46,100 nucleotides of DNA from CAHJXF01 sp038240015. GTDB taxonomy: Bacteria; Pseudomonadota; Gammaproteobacteria; Burkholderiales; Burkholderiaceae_D. The stretch spans positions 1 through 46,100 of the forward strand of contig JBBSEF010000017.1 in the NCBI GenBank assembly GCA_038240015.1, read 5' to 3'. Every line of letters starts with the position of its first letter. Position 1 is the first letter of the stretch. The notes under the pieces were generated by a model. That model made no database searches and was not told the origin of the DNA. It saw only the letters and a program-made list of their open reading frames with translations. The position numbers were made by a program, and so were the translations under genes. Below are positions 25,377-33,137 of this stretch, piece by piece.

Positions 25377-25394
25377 GTCCAGGTCGGGGAGCCA
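25377..25394 (+). repeat. attR: 18-bp direct repeat of tRNA-Asn 3' end
   Basis: An exact copy of 17848-17865 (gtccaggtcggggagcca) with no tRNA body before it, marking the right end of the element. Confidence 0.92.
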
Positions 25395-25402
25395 AGAAAA
25401 TC

Positions 25403-25428
25403 AAGGGGCTAACGCAATCTCGCCCCTT
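25403..25428 (-). terminator. terminator-like hairpin after integrase remnant
   Basis: Arms AAGGGGC and GCCCCTT (7 bp) enclose a 12-nt loop. On the minus strand the stem is followed by GATTTTCTT. It lies 2 bp after the integrase stop and so probably ended that gene. Confidence 0.5.
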
Positions 25429-25430
25429 AT

Positions 25431-25596
25431 TCATGGCCTGTACGGATTTGTGCCATGAATCGCCAACTCCCCGTCACACAGCCCACCCAGGCGCTCCGCG
25501 TAGGGCGCCAGGTGATCAGCGGAAAGGTGGGCGTAACGCCTCACCATTTCCGCACTCGCCCAGCCCCATCTCCTGCAAGACGAACAAGGGCGTACC
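25431..25596 (-). pseudogene. C-terminal remnant of a tyrosine integrase, frameshifted
   Basis: The minus strand encodes GTPLFVLQEMG in one frame and GWASAEMVRRYAHLSADHLAPYA in the next, ending at a TGA at 25431. Together these give the typical tyrosine integrase end, with the GGW turn and the catalytic Tyr of RRYAHLS. One extra base in the run of C at 25563-25566 causes the shift. The catalytic Arg and His motifs are missing because the fragment stops at about 25596, where transposase-like sequence begins. It points toward the tRNA-Asn 3' end, as an integrase of an older island would. Confidence 0.8.
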
Positions 25597-25671
25597 GCCC
25601 TGTTGATGGAGCAGGTTCGCTACATCTTGTTGTATCGCTGGTTCAGCCGCTTGCCGATCGACGACGAGGTG
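25597..25671 (+). pseudogene. fragment of an IS5-type transposase
   Basis: About 25 codons (ALLMEQVRY then LLYRWFSRLPIDDEV) match the N-terminal pattern of IS5/IS1182-type transposases (MEQ-x-x-YNLLYRWF-x-GL-x-x-DD). The match ends after DDEV, and no terminal inverted repeats or catalytic DDE region are seen. It abuts the integrase remnant and may have truncated it. Confidence 0.6.
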
Positions 25672-25752
25672 CGCGCTGGGTCGGCCCCGTCCAGGGTCGA
25701 TTCGGATCTGATCCGCGTTCTATCGCGACCTGTCGTACCGCTGGATGCGCAG

Positions 25753-26367
25753 CTATTTCGCCGTCGGCGGAAGAGCTTTTTCCGCGTGCGGCGTCTCTGA
25801 GGACGGCGGAAATTTCTCCGGGCGGTGATCAGCGATGAAGCCGTCTCGGTTCGGCATACTTACCTGCGCAAGGGATGTCTGGTCGAGTACCGCGTCGGAT
25901 GGAACGATCTTCGCCTGCGCGAGGATGTAGGCGCTGACGGCATAGACCTCGTCGTCGCTCAGGCTGCCGGGGGACATCAGCGGCATCGCGCGCTTGATGT
26001 AGTCGAAGAGCGTGGTCGCGTAGGGCCAGTAACTCTCCACGGTCTTCACGGGTGCCTTGGTGGGGTCATCGTTGACGAGCGTGCCGCGGCCCCCGATCAG
26101 GCGGTCGGCGAGCCCGCCCTGCAACGCGGCTCCGTGGCAGGACGCGCACTGCGCCTGATAGATTTTCTGGCCGTTCGCAACCGAACCGGCGCCCTTCGGC
26201 AGACCGCGGCCATCGGGCAGGGGAGAGACGAATCGATTCAACTCTTCGGGTGTGGGCGCGGTTCCGAAGCCGTACGTGCTGTCGGATGATCCGCCGGGCG
26301 CAAGGGCGCACGACGCGCACAGCAGGCAGGCGGCGAGGCAGGCGATCCGTTCAGTAGACCTGGACAT
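25753..26367 (-). CDS. soxD: SoxD-like c-type cytochrome
   Basis: A 204-residue exported monohaem cytochrome c. The N-terminus (about 1-25) is a hydrophobic signal rich in Cys, possibly a lipoprotein signal (LLCASCALA). The haem site is CASCH in QAQCASCHGAALQGG, and the distal Met is in AMPLMSPGSLSDDE. It probably accepts electrons from the molybdenum subunit encoded just upstream, whose 3' end overlaps this gene by 17 bp. The family also includes SorB-like cytochromes. It is shorter than the dihaem SoxD of Paracoccus. Confidence 0.85.
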   Translation of the reverse strand: MSRSTERIACLAACLLCASCALAPGGSSDSTYGFGTAPTPEELNRFVSPLPDGRGLPKGAGSVANGQKIYQAQCASCHGAALQGGLADRLIGGRGTLVNDDPTKAPVKTVESYWPYATTLFDYIKRAMPLMSPGSLSDDEVYAVSAYILAQAKIVPSDAVLDQTSLAQVSMPNRDGFIADHRPEKFPPSSETPHAEKALPPTAK

Positions 26368-27748
26368 TGCTTACCCTTCCGTCGGAGGCCACCTGCCAGC
26401 TCTGTATGCCATTCAAGTGATAGATCGACCCGAGCGGCCCATCGAGTCCGCGTACGGCGATCAACTGGCCGAGCGTCGGCTGCACATAGCCAGTATCGTC
26501 GGTGCAGCGACTCTGAAGCACGGCGGGCTTGCCGTCCCACATCCATGGCAACCGGAAGCGCGTGTGGCAGATCGGCAGGATCGGTCCGTTCAGCGCGGCA
26601 TCGCGCCAAGTCCGGCCGCCGTCGGTGGACACCTCGACGCGCCGGACCGCGCCACGACCCGACCACGCGAGACCGCTGATTTCGTGGAAGCCCGGCTGGT
26701 CCAGCATCATCTCGCCGGACGGCGACGTGATCACTGACTTGGCTTCCATCTCGAACGAGAACTGCACCGCCTTGCCGCTGGGCATCAGGTCGGTGTACTT
26801 CGAGGTCTCTTCGCGCGTCATGAAGGGTGTGTCCGACACTTCGATGCGGCGCAGCCACTTGATGTTCATGTTGCCCTCGAAGCCGGGCACAAAGAGGCGC
26901 AACGGATAGCCCTGCTCGGGACGGATCGCTTCGCCGTTCTGCCCGTACGCGAGGATGCAGTCCTTCATCGCCTTGTCGATTGGGATGCTACGCGTCATGA
27001 CGGCCGCGTCGCCGCCTTCGGCCAAGAGCCACTTGGCGTTCGAGCCAACCCCGACTTCGCGGAGAATCGTCGACAGCGGAACCCCGGTCCATTCGGACGT
27101 CGACGTCAGCCCGTGCGTGCCCTGGACCGTCTTCATGGTCGGCTTCGACCATTCGGTCAGGCCGTTGCCCGAGCATTCCATGAACATGATCCTCGACATC
27201 GACGGGAAGCGCCGGATGTCCTTCATCGAGAACTTCCGGGGCTGCTTCACGAGGCCATGCACGTAGAGCTGGTGCGTGGCCGGATCGATCACGGCGGTGC
27301 CGCCATGACTGCGCTCGAAGTGGAGCCCGGACGGGGTGATCGCCCCGCAGCTTTTTTCGAGCGGCGTGAAGGTCCACGAAGACAACGGCGTGGCGGTCTT
27401 GAAACGCTGGCGGACTTCGGTCTCGAACTGCGAACGCGAACCGTAGCTCGTGTCCTCGAGCGGATATCCCTGGACTTTGGTAGCGTCGGCGGGCACGTCG
27501 CGCGCGCCGCCGCTCGAGGGCGCGTCGGCGAACGCCGCCCGGCTCAATCCGGCAGCGCTTCCGGCCGCCGCGATCGCACCGACCATGAAGCGCCGGCGAT
27601 CGATGCGCGCGCGATCGGGCCCGACGTAATACGGAGACGAAGGGTCCTGACGGGCCGAATCGAGCCGATCTTCTTCACGCTCTCGCATCTCGTCGACGGT
27701 CGAGGTGATAGGCGAACGGACCGGGTGGTCTCGCACCGCGTTCTTCAT
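26351..27748 (-). CDS. soxC: SoxC-type sulfite (sulfane) dehydrogenase, molybdopterin subunit
   Basis: A 465-residue periplasmic molybdoenzyme of the sulfite oxidase family. A twin-arginine motif (DRRRFMVGAIAAAGSAAG) lies about 60 residues in. The Moco domain contains SGLHFERSHGG and the Mo-ligand Cys in FMECSGNG; the C-terminal dimerisation domain has VEVSTDGGRTWRDA. These resemble SoxC, which oxidises sulfane sulfur or sulfite as SoxCD. The ATG at 27748 has CGGGAG 7 bp upstream. No soxXYZAB genes are visible, so an independent sulfite dehydrogenase role (SorA-like) is possible. Confidence 0.92.
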   Translation of the reverse strand: MKNAVRDHPVRSPITSTVDEMREREEDRLDSARQDPSSPYYVGPDRARIDRRRFMVGAIAAAGSAAGLSRAAFADAPSSGGARDVPADATKVQGYPLEDTSYGSRSQFETEVRQRFKTATPLSSWTFTPLEKSCGAITPSGLHFERSHGGTAVIDPATHQLYVHGLVKQPRKFSMKDIRRFPSMSRIMFMECSGNGLTEWSKPTMKTVQGTHGLTSTSEWTGVPLSTILREVGVGSNAKWLLAEGGDAAVMTRSIPIDKAMKDCILAYGQNGEAIRPEQGYPLRLFVPGFEGNMNIKWLRRIEVSDTPFMTREETSKYTDLMPSGKAVQFSFEMEAKSVITSPSGEMMLDQPGFHEISGLAWSGRGAVRRVEVSTDGGRTWRDAALNGPILPICHTRFRLPWMWDGKPAVLQSRCTDDTGYVQPTLGQLIAVRGLDGPLGSIYHLNGIQSWQVASDGRVSNVQVY

Positions 27749-28420
27749 CGTTTGGCTCCCGAACTCTGAACAGGCCCACAAATGATGGCAGGGCTAGCAA
27801 TCGTATCAAACCGTAGGCGTTGCAGCGCCCTGGTTCAATTGGTAGGAACCATGATAACCAAGCGATTCCTGTGGGGCGAACGTTTCGCAGAGCCCAATCC
27901 GAAGCGTACCAACGCCGCCACTACGAGCCAATTTGAAACCAGCGACCTGGTTACGATCTCTCTGCCCAAAAATAAATAATTGCTTAGGATTGAATCGGCG
28001 CTTTACACAAGAAACGGCGCGCGCAATTCGTTCATATCGCCATCCTATCTTTTTTCTCGTGAATCAATTGAACGCGGCGCGCCCGTGACGCTCGTTATTC
28101 AGACCTTCCCTAGATTCATTCCTCCAGAATTTTTGATGCTTGGAAAGATCACCCGCCGTTCGCCATAACCAAGGCGCAATATAGAAAGCATACAGCTTAT
28201 AATTGTATTTGACGGCGTTCATTCGTCCGAAACAATCAGAGAGAAACGAATCAACAAACACGGCGGCCATAAAGGCGCCCGGGCCGAGATTCACAAAAGT
28301 GAGCGGGAGTTGCATCCATCTGTGGACTATTGGTCAAACACCGGCGCGAATTGCAAACGCGAATATAGGCGTCAACAACATTTCCCCGTCGCTCATTTAC
28401 ACTAATTCGCTTCATTCCGC
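27749..28420. other. A/T-richer spacer with degraded reading frames
   Basis: This 672-bp stretch between soxC and cbbR has lower GC than its surroundings and no intact recognisable gene. On the minus strand an 83-codon frame (28064-28315) begins MQLPLTFVNLGPGAFMAAV and would join an upstream MSDGEMLLTPIFAFAIRAGV if one TGA were removed, suggesting the remains of a membrane protein. I cannot name the family. It presumably also contains the soxC promoter. Confidence 0.45.
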
Positions 28421-29365
28421 TTATTCTCTACTAAAGCGGGGTGCTATCAACGGCGCGTCGTGCGCCAGCAGGTGCGCCTCGCCATGTTCAAGGATGAAGT
28501 AGCGAAATGCCTCGGCTGCCGGAGATAACACCTTCGAGTGAAGGTGGACCACGTTCCATACGCGCATCACGGGCGTCCCTTCTATTTCGAGAACGTGCAG
28601 CAGTGCGTTGTTTACTTCAAGGCCGATGGTATGCAGCGAGACAAAACTCAAGCCCATGCCCGCCATCACGGCCTGCTTGATAGTTTCGTTGCTGGACATC
28701 TCCATCGAGATGCGCGGCTCGAACCGGTGCTGCGTAAAAAATCTCTGCATCGCGTCGCGTGTCCCCGAGCCGGGCTCGCGCACGATCAATTCGTAGCCCT
28801 CGAGCGCCGGCACCGGAGCGCGTCCTACGGCCAGCAGGGGGTGTCCGGGCGGACAGATAAACACCAGCGGATGCGCAGCGAAGGACTCAGAACGTGTGGC
28901 GATCTCCTTCGGTGGCCGGCCCATGATCGACAGGTCCGCTTCGCCTGCATCCATCAACGCCACCAGTTGCTCCCTGTTGCTCGCGACGCGCAGTCGCACC
29001 TCCACAGCCGGGTGCTCTTGATGGAAACGCGCAAGCATGCGCGGCACGAAGTATTTGGCCGTGCTCACTATTCCGATCGTCAGCGCGCCGTGTTCGAGGC
29101 GCTTGAGCCGCGCCATTGCATTCTCCGCGTCTTTCATCGAGGCAAGCAAGCGCTTGGCGTGTACCAGGAAATACTCGCCCGCAGTCGACAGCGACACGGC
29201 GCGGCCATGGCGATCGAATAGACGAAGTCCGATTTGCAACTCCATCTCCTTGATCTGCATCGACACCGCGGGAGCGGTCAGATGCAGCGCATCGGCAGCG
29301 CGAATCATGCTGGCTCTCTGCGCAACCTCCACGAAAATCCGCATCTGGCGGAAGGTCAGGTTCAT
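28421..29365 (-). CDS. cbbR: CbbR, LysR-type activator of the cbb operon
   Basis: A 314-residue LysR-family regulator, divergent from cbbL across 102 bp, the classical arrangement for CbbR. The N-terminal winged helix is MNLTFRQMRIFVEVAQRAS...LHLTAPAVSMQIKEME; the effector domain begins near LTIGIVSTAKYFVP. CbbR activates Calvin-cycle genes in response to metabolites such as RuBP or NADPH. The length is normal. Confidence 0.94.
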   Translation of the reverse strand: MNLTFRQMRIFVEVAQRASMIRAADALHLTAPAVSMQIKEMELQIGLRLFDRHGRAVSLSTAGEYFLVHAKRLLASMKDAENAMARLKRLEHGALTIGIVSTAKYFVPRMLARFHQEHPAVEVRLRVASNREQLVALMDAGEADLSIMGRPPKEIATRSESFAAHPLVFICPPGHPLLAVGRAPVPALEGYELIVREPGSGTRDAMQRFFTQHRFEPRISMEMSSNETIKQAVMAGMGLSFVSLHTIGLEVNNALLHVLEIEGTPVMRVWNVVHLHSKVLSPAAEAFRYFILEHGEAHLLAHDAPLIAPRFSRE

Positions 29366-29368
29366 CGT

Positions 29369-29413
29369 TAAGTTTTAATTACTACTAGAGAAAGAAATTC
29401 TGACTTTTGCTTA
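29369..29413. promoter_or_regulatory. candidate CbbR operator pair
   Basis: Two sites fit the TNA-N7-TNA pattern described for CbbR: TAA-N7-TTA at 29369-29381 and TGA-N7-TTA at 29401-29413. Their starts are 32 bp apart, about three helical turns. Both lie between the divergent cbbR and cbbL genes. The motif is short, so confidence is modest. Confidence 0.5.
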
Positions 29414-29467
29414 AACAAGTGCAAACCTACACTGGCTTCCACACAGTCGTCAACGGAGTTCGAAGCC

Positions 29468-30955
29468 ATGAATCAGCCCGTGGAAGAAGGCGTCATCACC
29501 GACGCGAAGAAGCGCTACAGCGCCGGCGTCCTGAAGTACAAGCAAATGGGCTACTGGCAGCCCGACTATGTGCCCAAGGACACCGACCTGATAGCCATGT
29601 TCCGCATCACGCCGCAGGAAGGCGTTGACGCGGACGAATGTGCCGCCGCCGTAGCCGGCGAGTCTTCGACTGCCACCTGGACGGTGGTCTGGACCGACCG
29701 CCTGACCGCCTGCGACCTGTACCGCGCCAAGGCTTACCGTGTCGATGCGGTGCCTAATACCGGCGTGGGCACCAGGACCGAAGCTCAGTATTTTGCCTAC
29801 ATCGCATACGACATCGACCTGTTCGAGGGGGGCTCGATCGCCAACCTCACTGCCTCGATCATTGGCAACGTATTCGGCTTCAAGGCCGTCAAGGCGCTGC
29901 GGCTGGAAGACATGCGTATTCCGGTGGCCTACCTCAAGACCTTCCAGGGTCCGGCCACCGGAGTGATCGTCGAGCGCGAGCGACTGGACAAGTTTGGCCG
30001 CCCGTTGCTTGGCGCGACCACCAAACCCAAGCTCGGCCTGTCGGGCCGCAATTACGGCCGCGTCGTCTTCGAGGGACTCAAAGGCGGGCTCGACTTCATG
30101 AAGGACGACGAGAACATCAACTCGCAGCCCTTCATGCACTGGCGTGACCGCTTCCTGTATTGCATGGAGGCCGTCAACAAGGCGAGCGCGGCCAGCGGCG
30201 AGGTCAAGGGCCATTACCTCAACGTTACCGCCGGCACGATGGAGGAGATGTACGCGCGTGCCGAGTTCGCCAAGAGCCTGGGCAGCGTGATCATCATGAT
30301 CGACCTGGTGATCGGCTACACCGCGATCCAGAGCATGGCGGTGTGGGCGCGCAAGAACGACATGATCCTGCACCTGCACCGGGCCGGCAACAGCACCTAC
30401 TCGCGCCAGAAGAACCACGGCATGAACTTCCGCGTCATCTGCAAGTGGATGCGCATGGCGGGTGTCGATCACATCCACGCCGGCACCGTGGTCGGCAAGC
30501 TCGAGGGCGACCCGATGATGATCCGCGGCTTCTACGACACCCTGCTCGACACGCACACGCCGATGCAACTGGAGAAAGGTTTGTTTTTCGAGCAGCACTG
30601 GGCGTCGCTGAACAAGGTGATGCCTGTCGCCTCGGGCGGGATCCACGCCGGCCAGATGCACCAGTTGCTGACTTATCTCGGCGACGACGTGGTGCTGCAG
30701 TTCGGCGGCGGCACGATCGGCCACCCGATGGGCATCCAGGCTGGGGCCACCGCCAACCGCGTCGCGCTCGAAGCCATGGTGCTGGCGCGCAACGAAGGCC
30801 GGGATATCTGGAACGAAGGCCCGCAAATACTCAAGGACGCCGCCAAGTGGTGCTCGCCGTTGAAGGCCGCCCTCGACACCTGGGGCGAGATCAGCTTCAA
30901 CTACGAATCGACCGACACCGCCGACTTCGTGCCCACGCCGACCGCCGCTTTTTGA
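29468..30955 (+). CDS. cbbL: RuBisCO large subunit, form IC (red-type)
   Basis: A 495-residue large subunit that carboxylates ribulose 1,5-bisphosphate. Visible active-site segments are TTKPKLGLSGRNYGR (catalytic Lys), GGLDFMKDDENINSQPF (carbamylated Lys), HLHRAGNSTYSRQKNHG, loop 6 GTVVGKLEGDP, and VASGGIHAGQMHQLL. Length, N-terminus and the HRAGNSTYSRQ variant place it in red-type form IC of proteobacteria. CGGAG lies upstream of the ATG. The partner cbbS follows after 13 bp, and the red-type activase gene cbbX lies further along the operon. Confidence 0.98.
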   Translation: MNQPVEEGVITDAKKRYSAGVLKYKQMGYWQPDYVPKDTDLIAMFRITPQEGVDADECAAAVAGESSTATWTVVWTDRLTACDLYRAKAYRVDAVPNTGVGTRTEAQYFAYIAYDIDLFEGGSIANLTASIIGNVFGFKAVKALRLEDMRIPVAYLKTFQGPATGVIVERERLDKFGRPLLGATTKPKLGLSGRNYGRVVFEGLKGGLDFMKDDENINSQPFMHWRDRFLYCMEAVNKASAASGEVKGHYLNVTAGTMEEMYARAEFAKSLGSVIIMIDLVIGYTAIQSMAVWARKNDMILHLHRAGNSTYSRQKNHGMNFRVICKWMRMAGVDHIHAGTVVGKLEGDPMMIRGFYDTLLDTHTPMQLEKGLFFEQHWASLNKVMPVASGGIHAGQMHQLLTYLGDDVVLQFGGGTIGHPMGIQAGATANRVALEAMVLARNEGRDIWNEGPQILKDAAKWCSPLKAALDTWGEISFNYESTDTADFVPTPTAAF

Positions 30956-30968
30956 AAGGATCCCGATC

Positions 30969-31406
30969 ATGATGAGCAACCACGGCAACCGTCTCACGCA
31001 GGGTCAGTTCTCCTACCTGCCCGATCTCAGCGATGCGCAAATCACAAAGCAGCTCGAGTACGCGCTGGCCAATGCCTGGGCGGTGGGAATCGAATACACC
31101 GACGATCCGCACCCGCGCAACACGTACTGGGAGATGTACGGCAACCCGATGTTCGACCTGAAGGATCCGGCCGGCATTCTGGCGGAGGTCAACGCCTGCC
31201 GCAAGACTTTTCCGAATCACTATGTGCGCGTGACTGCGTTCGATTCAACGCAAGGCGTGGAGTCGCCACGCATGTCCTACATCGTCAACCGGCCGAAGGA
31301 CGAGCCCGGCTTCGGCCTGATCCGGCAAGAGGTCGATGGCCGGCGGCTGCGCTACACGGTGCACAGCTACGCCACCAACAGGCCCGAAGGCGAGCGCTAC
31401 CGGTAA
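30969..31406 (+). CDS. cbbS: RuBisCO small subunit, form IC
   Basis: A 145-residue small subunit. It contains QGQFSYLPDLSDAQITKQLEYAL, WEMYGNPMFD and a C-terminal beta-hairpin extension (RQEVDGRRLRYTVHSYATNRPEGERYR) typical of red-type small subunits, which lets octamers assemble without dedicated chaperones. AAAGGA precedes the start; the second Met (30972) is an equally valid start. Confidence 0.97.
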   Translation: MMSNHGNRLTQGQFSYLPDLSDAQITKQLEYALANAWAVGIEYTDDPHPRNTYWEMYGNPMFDLKDPAGILAEVNACRKTFPNHYVRVTAFDSTQGVESPRMSYIVNRPKDEPGFGLIRQEVDGRRLRYTVHSYATNRPEGERYR

Positions 31407-31414
31407 CGCCGGCC

Positions 31415-32113
31415 ATGACTGCCGACCGCATCGCCCCCTCGATTCTTGCGGCCGACTTCGCGCGCCTGGGCGAAGAGGTGACGAACGTCATCGACGCAGG
31501 CGCGGATTGGATTCATTTCGACGTGATGGACAATCATTACGTCCCCAACCTGACGATCGGCCCGAACGTCGCGCAAGCGATCAAGCCGCATTGCGTCCGT
31601 GCCGATGGCACCCACATCCCGCTGGACGTTCATCTGATGGTGCAACCGGTCGATGCGCTGGCGACGGCGTTCGCCAGGGCCGGCGCGGACTGGATCAGCT
31701 TTCACCCCGACGCGAGCACCCATGTGGATCGCACGCTGCAACTGATCCACGGCGAAGGATGCAAGGCCGGCCTGGTGTTCAACCCGGCCACATCGCTCGA
31801 GGTGCTCGAGTGGGTGATCGACAAGCTCGACCTGGTGCTGATCATGAGCGTCAATCCGGGCTTCGGTGGCCAGAGTTTCATCGACAGCGCCCTGCGTAAG
31901 ACCGAGCACGCCCGACGTCTTATCGAAGCGAGCGGGCGCGACATCCGGCTTGAAGTCGATGGCGGTATCAAGGTGGACAACATCCGTAGCGTCGCGGATG
32001 CGGGAGCCGACACCTTCGTCGCAGGAAGCGCGATCTTCGGAACGCCCGACTACCGAGCTGTCATCGACGCGATGCGCGGCGAGGTGGCCTCGTCGCTGCG
32101 GAGAGCCGCATGA
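31415..32113 (+). CDS. cbbE: ribulose-phosphate 3-epimerase
   Basis: A 232-residue TIM-barrel enzyme that converts xylulose 5-phosphate to ribulose 5-phosphate in the regeneration phase of the Calvin cycle. Conserved metal and catalytic segments are APSILAADFARLG, WIHFDVMDNHYVPNLTIGP, LDVHLMV, IMSVNPGFGGQSF and LEVDGGI. It is 8 bp after cbbS, earlier in the operon than in most form IC clusters. Confidence 0.97.
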   Translation: MTADRIAPSILAADFARLGEEVTNVIDAGADWIHFDVMDNHYVPNLTIGPNVAQAIKPHCVRADGTHIPLDVHLMVQPVDALATAFARAGADWISFHPDASTHVDRTLQLIHGEGCKAGLVFNPATSLEVLEWVIDKLDLVLIMSVNPGFGGQSFIDSALRKTEHARRLIEASGRDIRLEVDGGIKVDNIRSVADAGADTFVAGSAIFGTPDYRAVIDAMRGEVASSLRRAA

Positions 32114-32162
32114 GTGCGTGCGCGTTGTCGGCGCGCGGTTCGCATTCGATCGGCGCATCACG

Positions 32163-33122
32163 ATGGGTGCCCCGGTGAGCCAACCGAAGTACACCATACC
32201 GGGCGTCGCAGCGCCTCAAGCCGCGACCCGCGAATCATCGGCTTCGTCGGCATGTACAGTCGCGGGCGTCCTGGCAGAGAGTCAGGTCGAAGCGGTGTTG
32301 GACGAACTCGATCGCGACCTCGTCGGCCTCGTGCCGGTGAAGCAGCGCATTCGGGATATCGCCGCGCTGCTGGTGATCGACAAGCTGCGCCTGAACCTCG
32401 GGCTCACTGCTCAGGCGCCGAGCCTGCACATGAGCTTCACCGGCAATCCGGGCACCGGCAAGACCACGGTTGCGATGCGCATGGCAGAGATCCTTCATCG
32501 GCTCGGCTACGTGCGCAAAGGACATCTCGTCGCGGTAACGCGCGATGACCTGGTCGGCCAATACATCGGCCACACCGCGCCCAAGACCCGCGAGGTACTC
32601 AAGAAGGCGATGGGCGGGGTGCTCTTCATCGACGAGGCCTACTACCTCTATCGGCCCGAGAACGAGCGCGACTATGGCCAGGAGGCGATCGAAATCCTGC
32701 TGCAGGTGATGGAAAACCAGCGCGACGACCTAGTCGTGATCCTCGCCGGCTACAAAGACCGCATGGACACGTTCTTCAAGTCCAATCCTGGCCTGAGTTC
32801 GCGCATCGCGCACCACCTCGATTTTCCCGACTACAGCCACGACGAGTTGCAGCAGATCGGCGACCGGATGCTCGACGCGATGGCGTATCGCTTTGGTGAA
32901 GGCGGGCGCAATACCTTCGGCGAGTACCTGTCGCTGCGGCTCGAGCAACCCCATTTCGCCAACGCGCGCAGCGTTCGCAATGCGCTCGATCGTGCGCGCC
33001 TTCGTCAGGCGAGTCGCCTGTTCAACGAGCGCGATCGCGTGTTGACGCGCGAAGACCTGACCACCATCGAGCCATCGGACATTCGTGCCAGTCGCTTGTT
33101 CGCCGCCCCTGCCGTTGAATAA
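32163..33122 (+). CDS. cbbX: CbbX, red-type RuBisCO activase
   Basis: A 319-residue AAA+ protein that removes inhibitory sugar phosphates from red-type RuBisCO, itself activated by RuBP. Walker A is GNPGTGKTTVA, the pore-loop region is YVRKGHLVAVTRDDLVGQYIGHT, and Walker B is GVLFIDEAYYLY. The chosen ATG (MGAPVSQPK) lacks a good Shine-Dalgarno; start choice is uncertain by a few codons. Its presence supports red-type RuBisCO in the operon. Confidence 0.95.
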   Translation: MGAPVSQPKYTIPGVAAPQAATRESSASSACTVAGVLAESQVEAVLDELDRDLVGLVPVKQRIRDIAALLVIDKLRLNLGLTAQAPSLHMSFTGNPGTGKTTVAMRMAEILHRLGYVRKGHLVAVTRDDLVGQYIGHTAPKTREVLKKAMGGVLFIDEAYYLYRPENERDYGQEAIEILLQVMENQRDDLVVILAGYKDRMDTFFKSNPGLSSRIAHHLDFPDYSHDELQQIGDRMLDAMAYRFGEGGRNTFGEYLSLRLEQPHFANARSVRNALDRARLRQASRLFNERDRVLTREDLTTIEPSDIRASRLFAAPAVE

Positions 33123-33137
33123 AGCCAAGGGTTTGCC

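Larger units (their letters stand above)
17848..25394. mobile_element. 7.5-kb tRNA-Asn integrated element with serine recombinase and R-M module
   Basis: The element lies between two 18-bp copies of the tRNA-Asn 3' end. It carries a five-gene minus-strand operon (RHH regulator, Rep_trans-like initiator, two small proteins, large serine recombinase) and a three-gene plus-strand cassette (RHH regulator, double C5 methyltransferase, putative nuclease). The two units diverge from a region at 21.35-21.69 kb rich in palindromes. No type IV secretion genes or conventional relaxase are present. The plus-strand cassette has more A/T-rich codons than the chromosome around it. It is best described as an integrative, probably mobilisable or phage-satellite-like element; excision has not been shown. 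Confidence 0.85.

Noticed and set aside
25455..25838. A 127-codon plus-strand frame right of the element
   Set aside because: It lies over the integrase and IS remnants in another frame and shows no coding signature.
30361..30420. The HRAGN variant in RuBisCO as a lost active-site histidine
   Set aside because: This Asn is, to my knowledge, normal in form IC large subunits, so the enzyme should be active.
29450..30997. A 515-codon open frame antisense to cbbL
   Set aside because: It mirrors the RuBisCO large subunit, has no recognisable domains, and is a product of GC-rich codon use.
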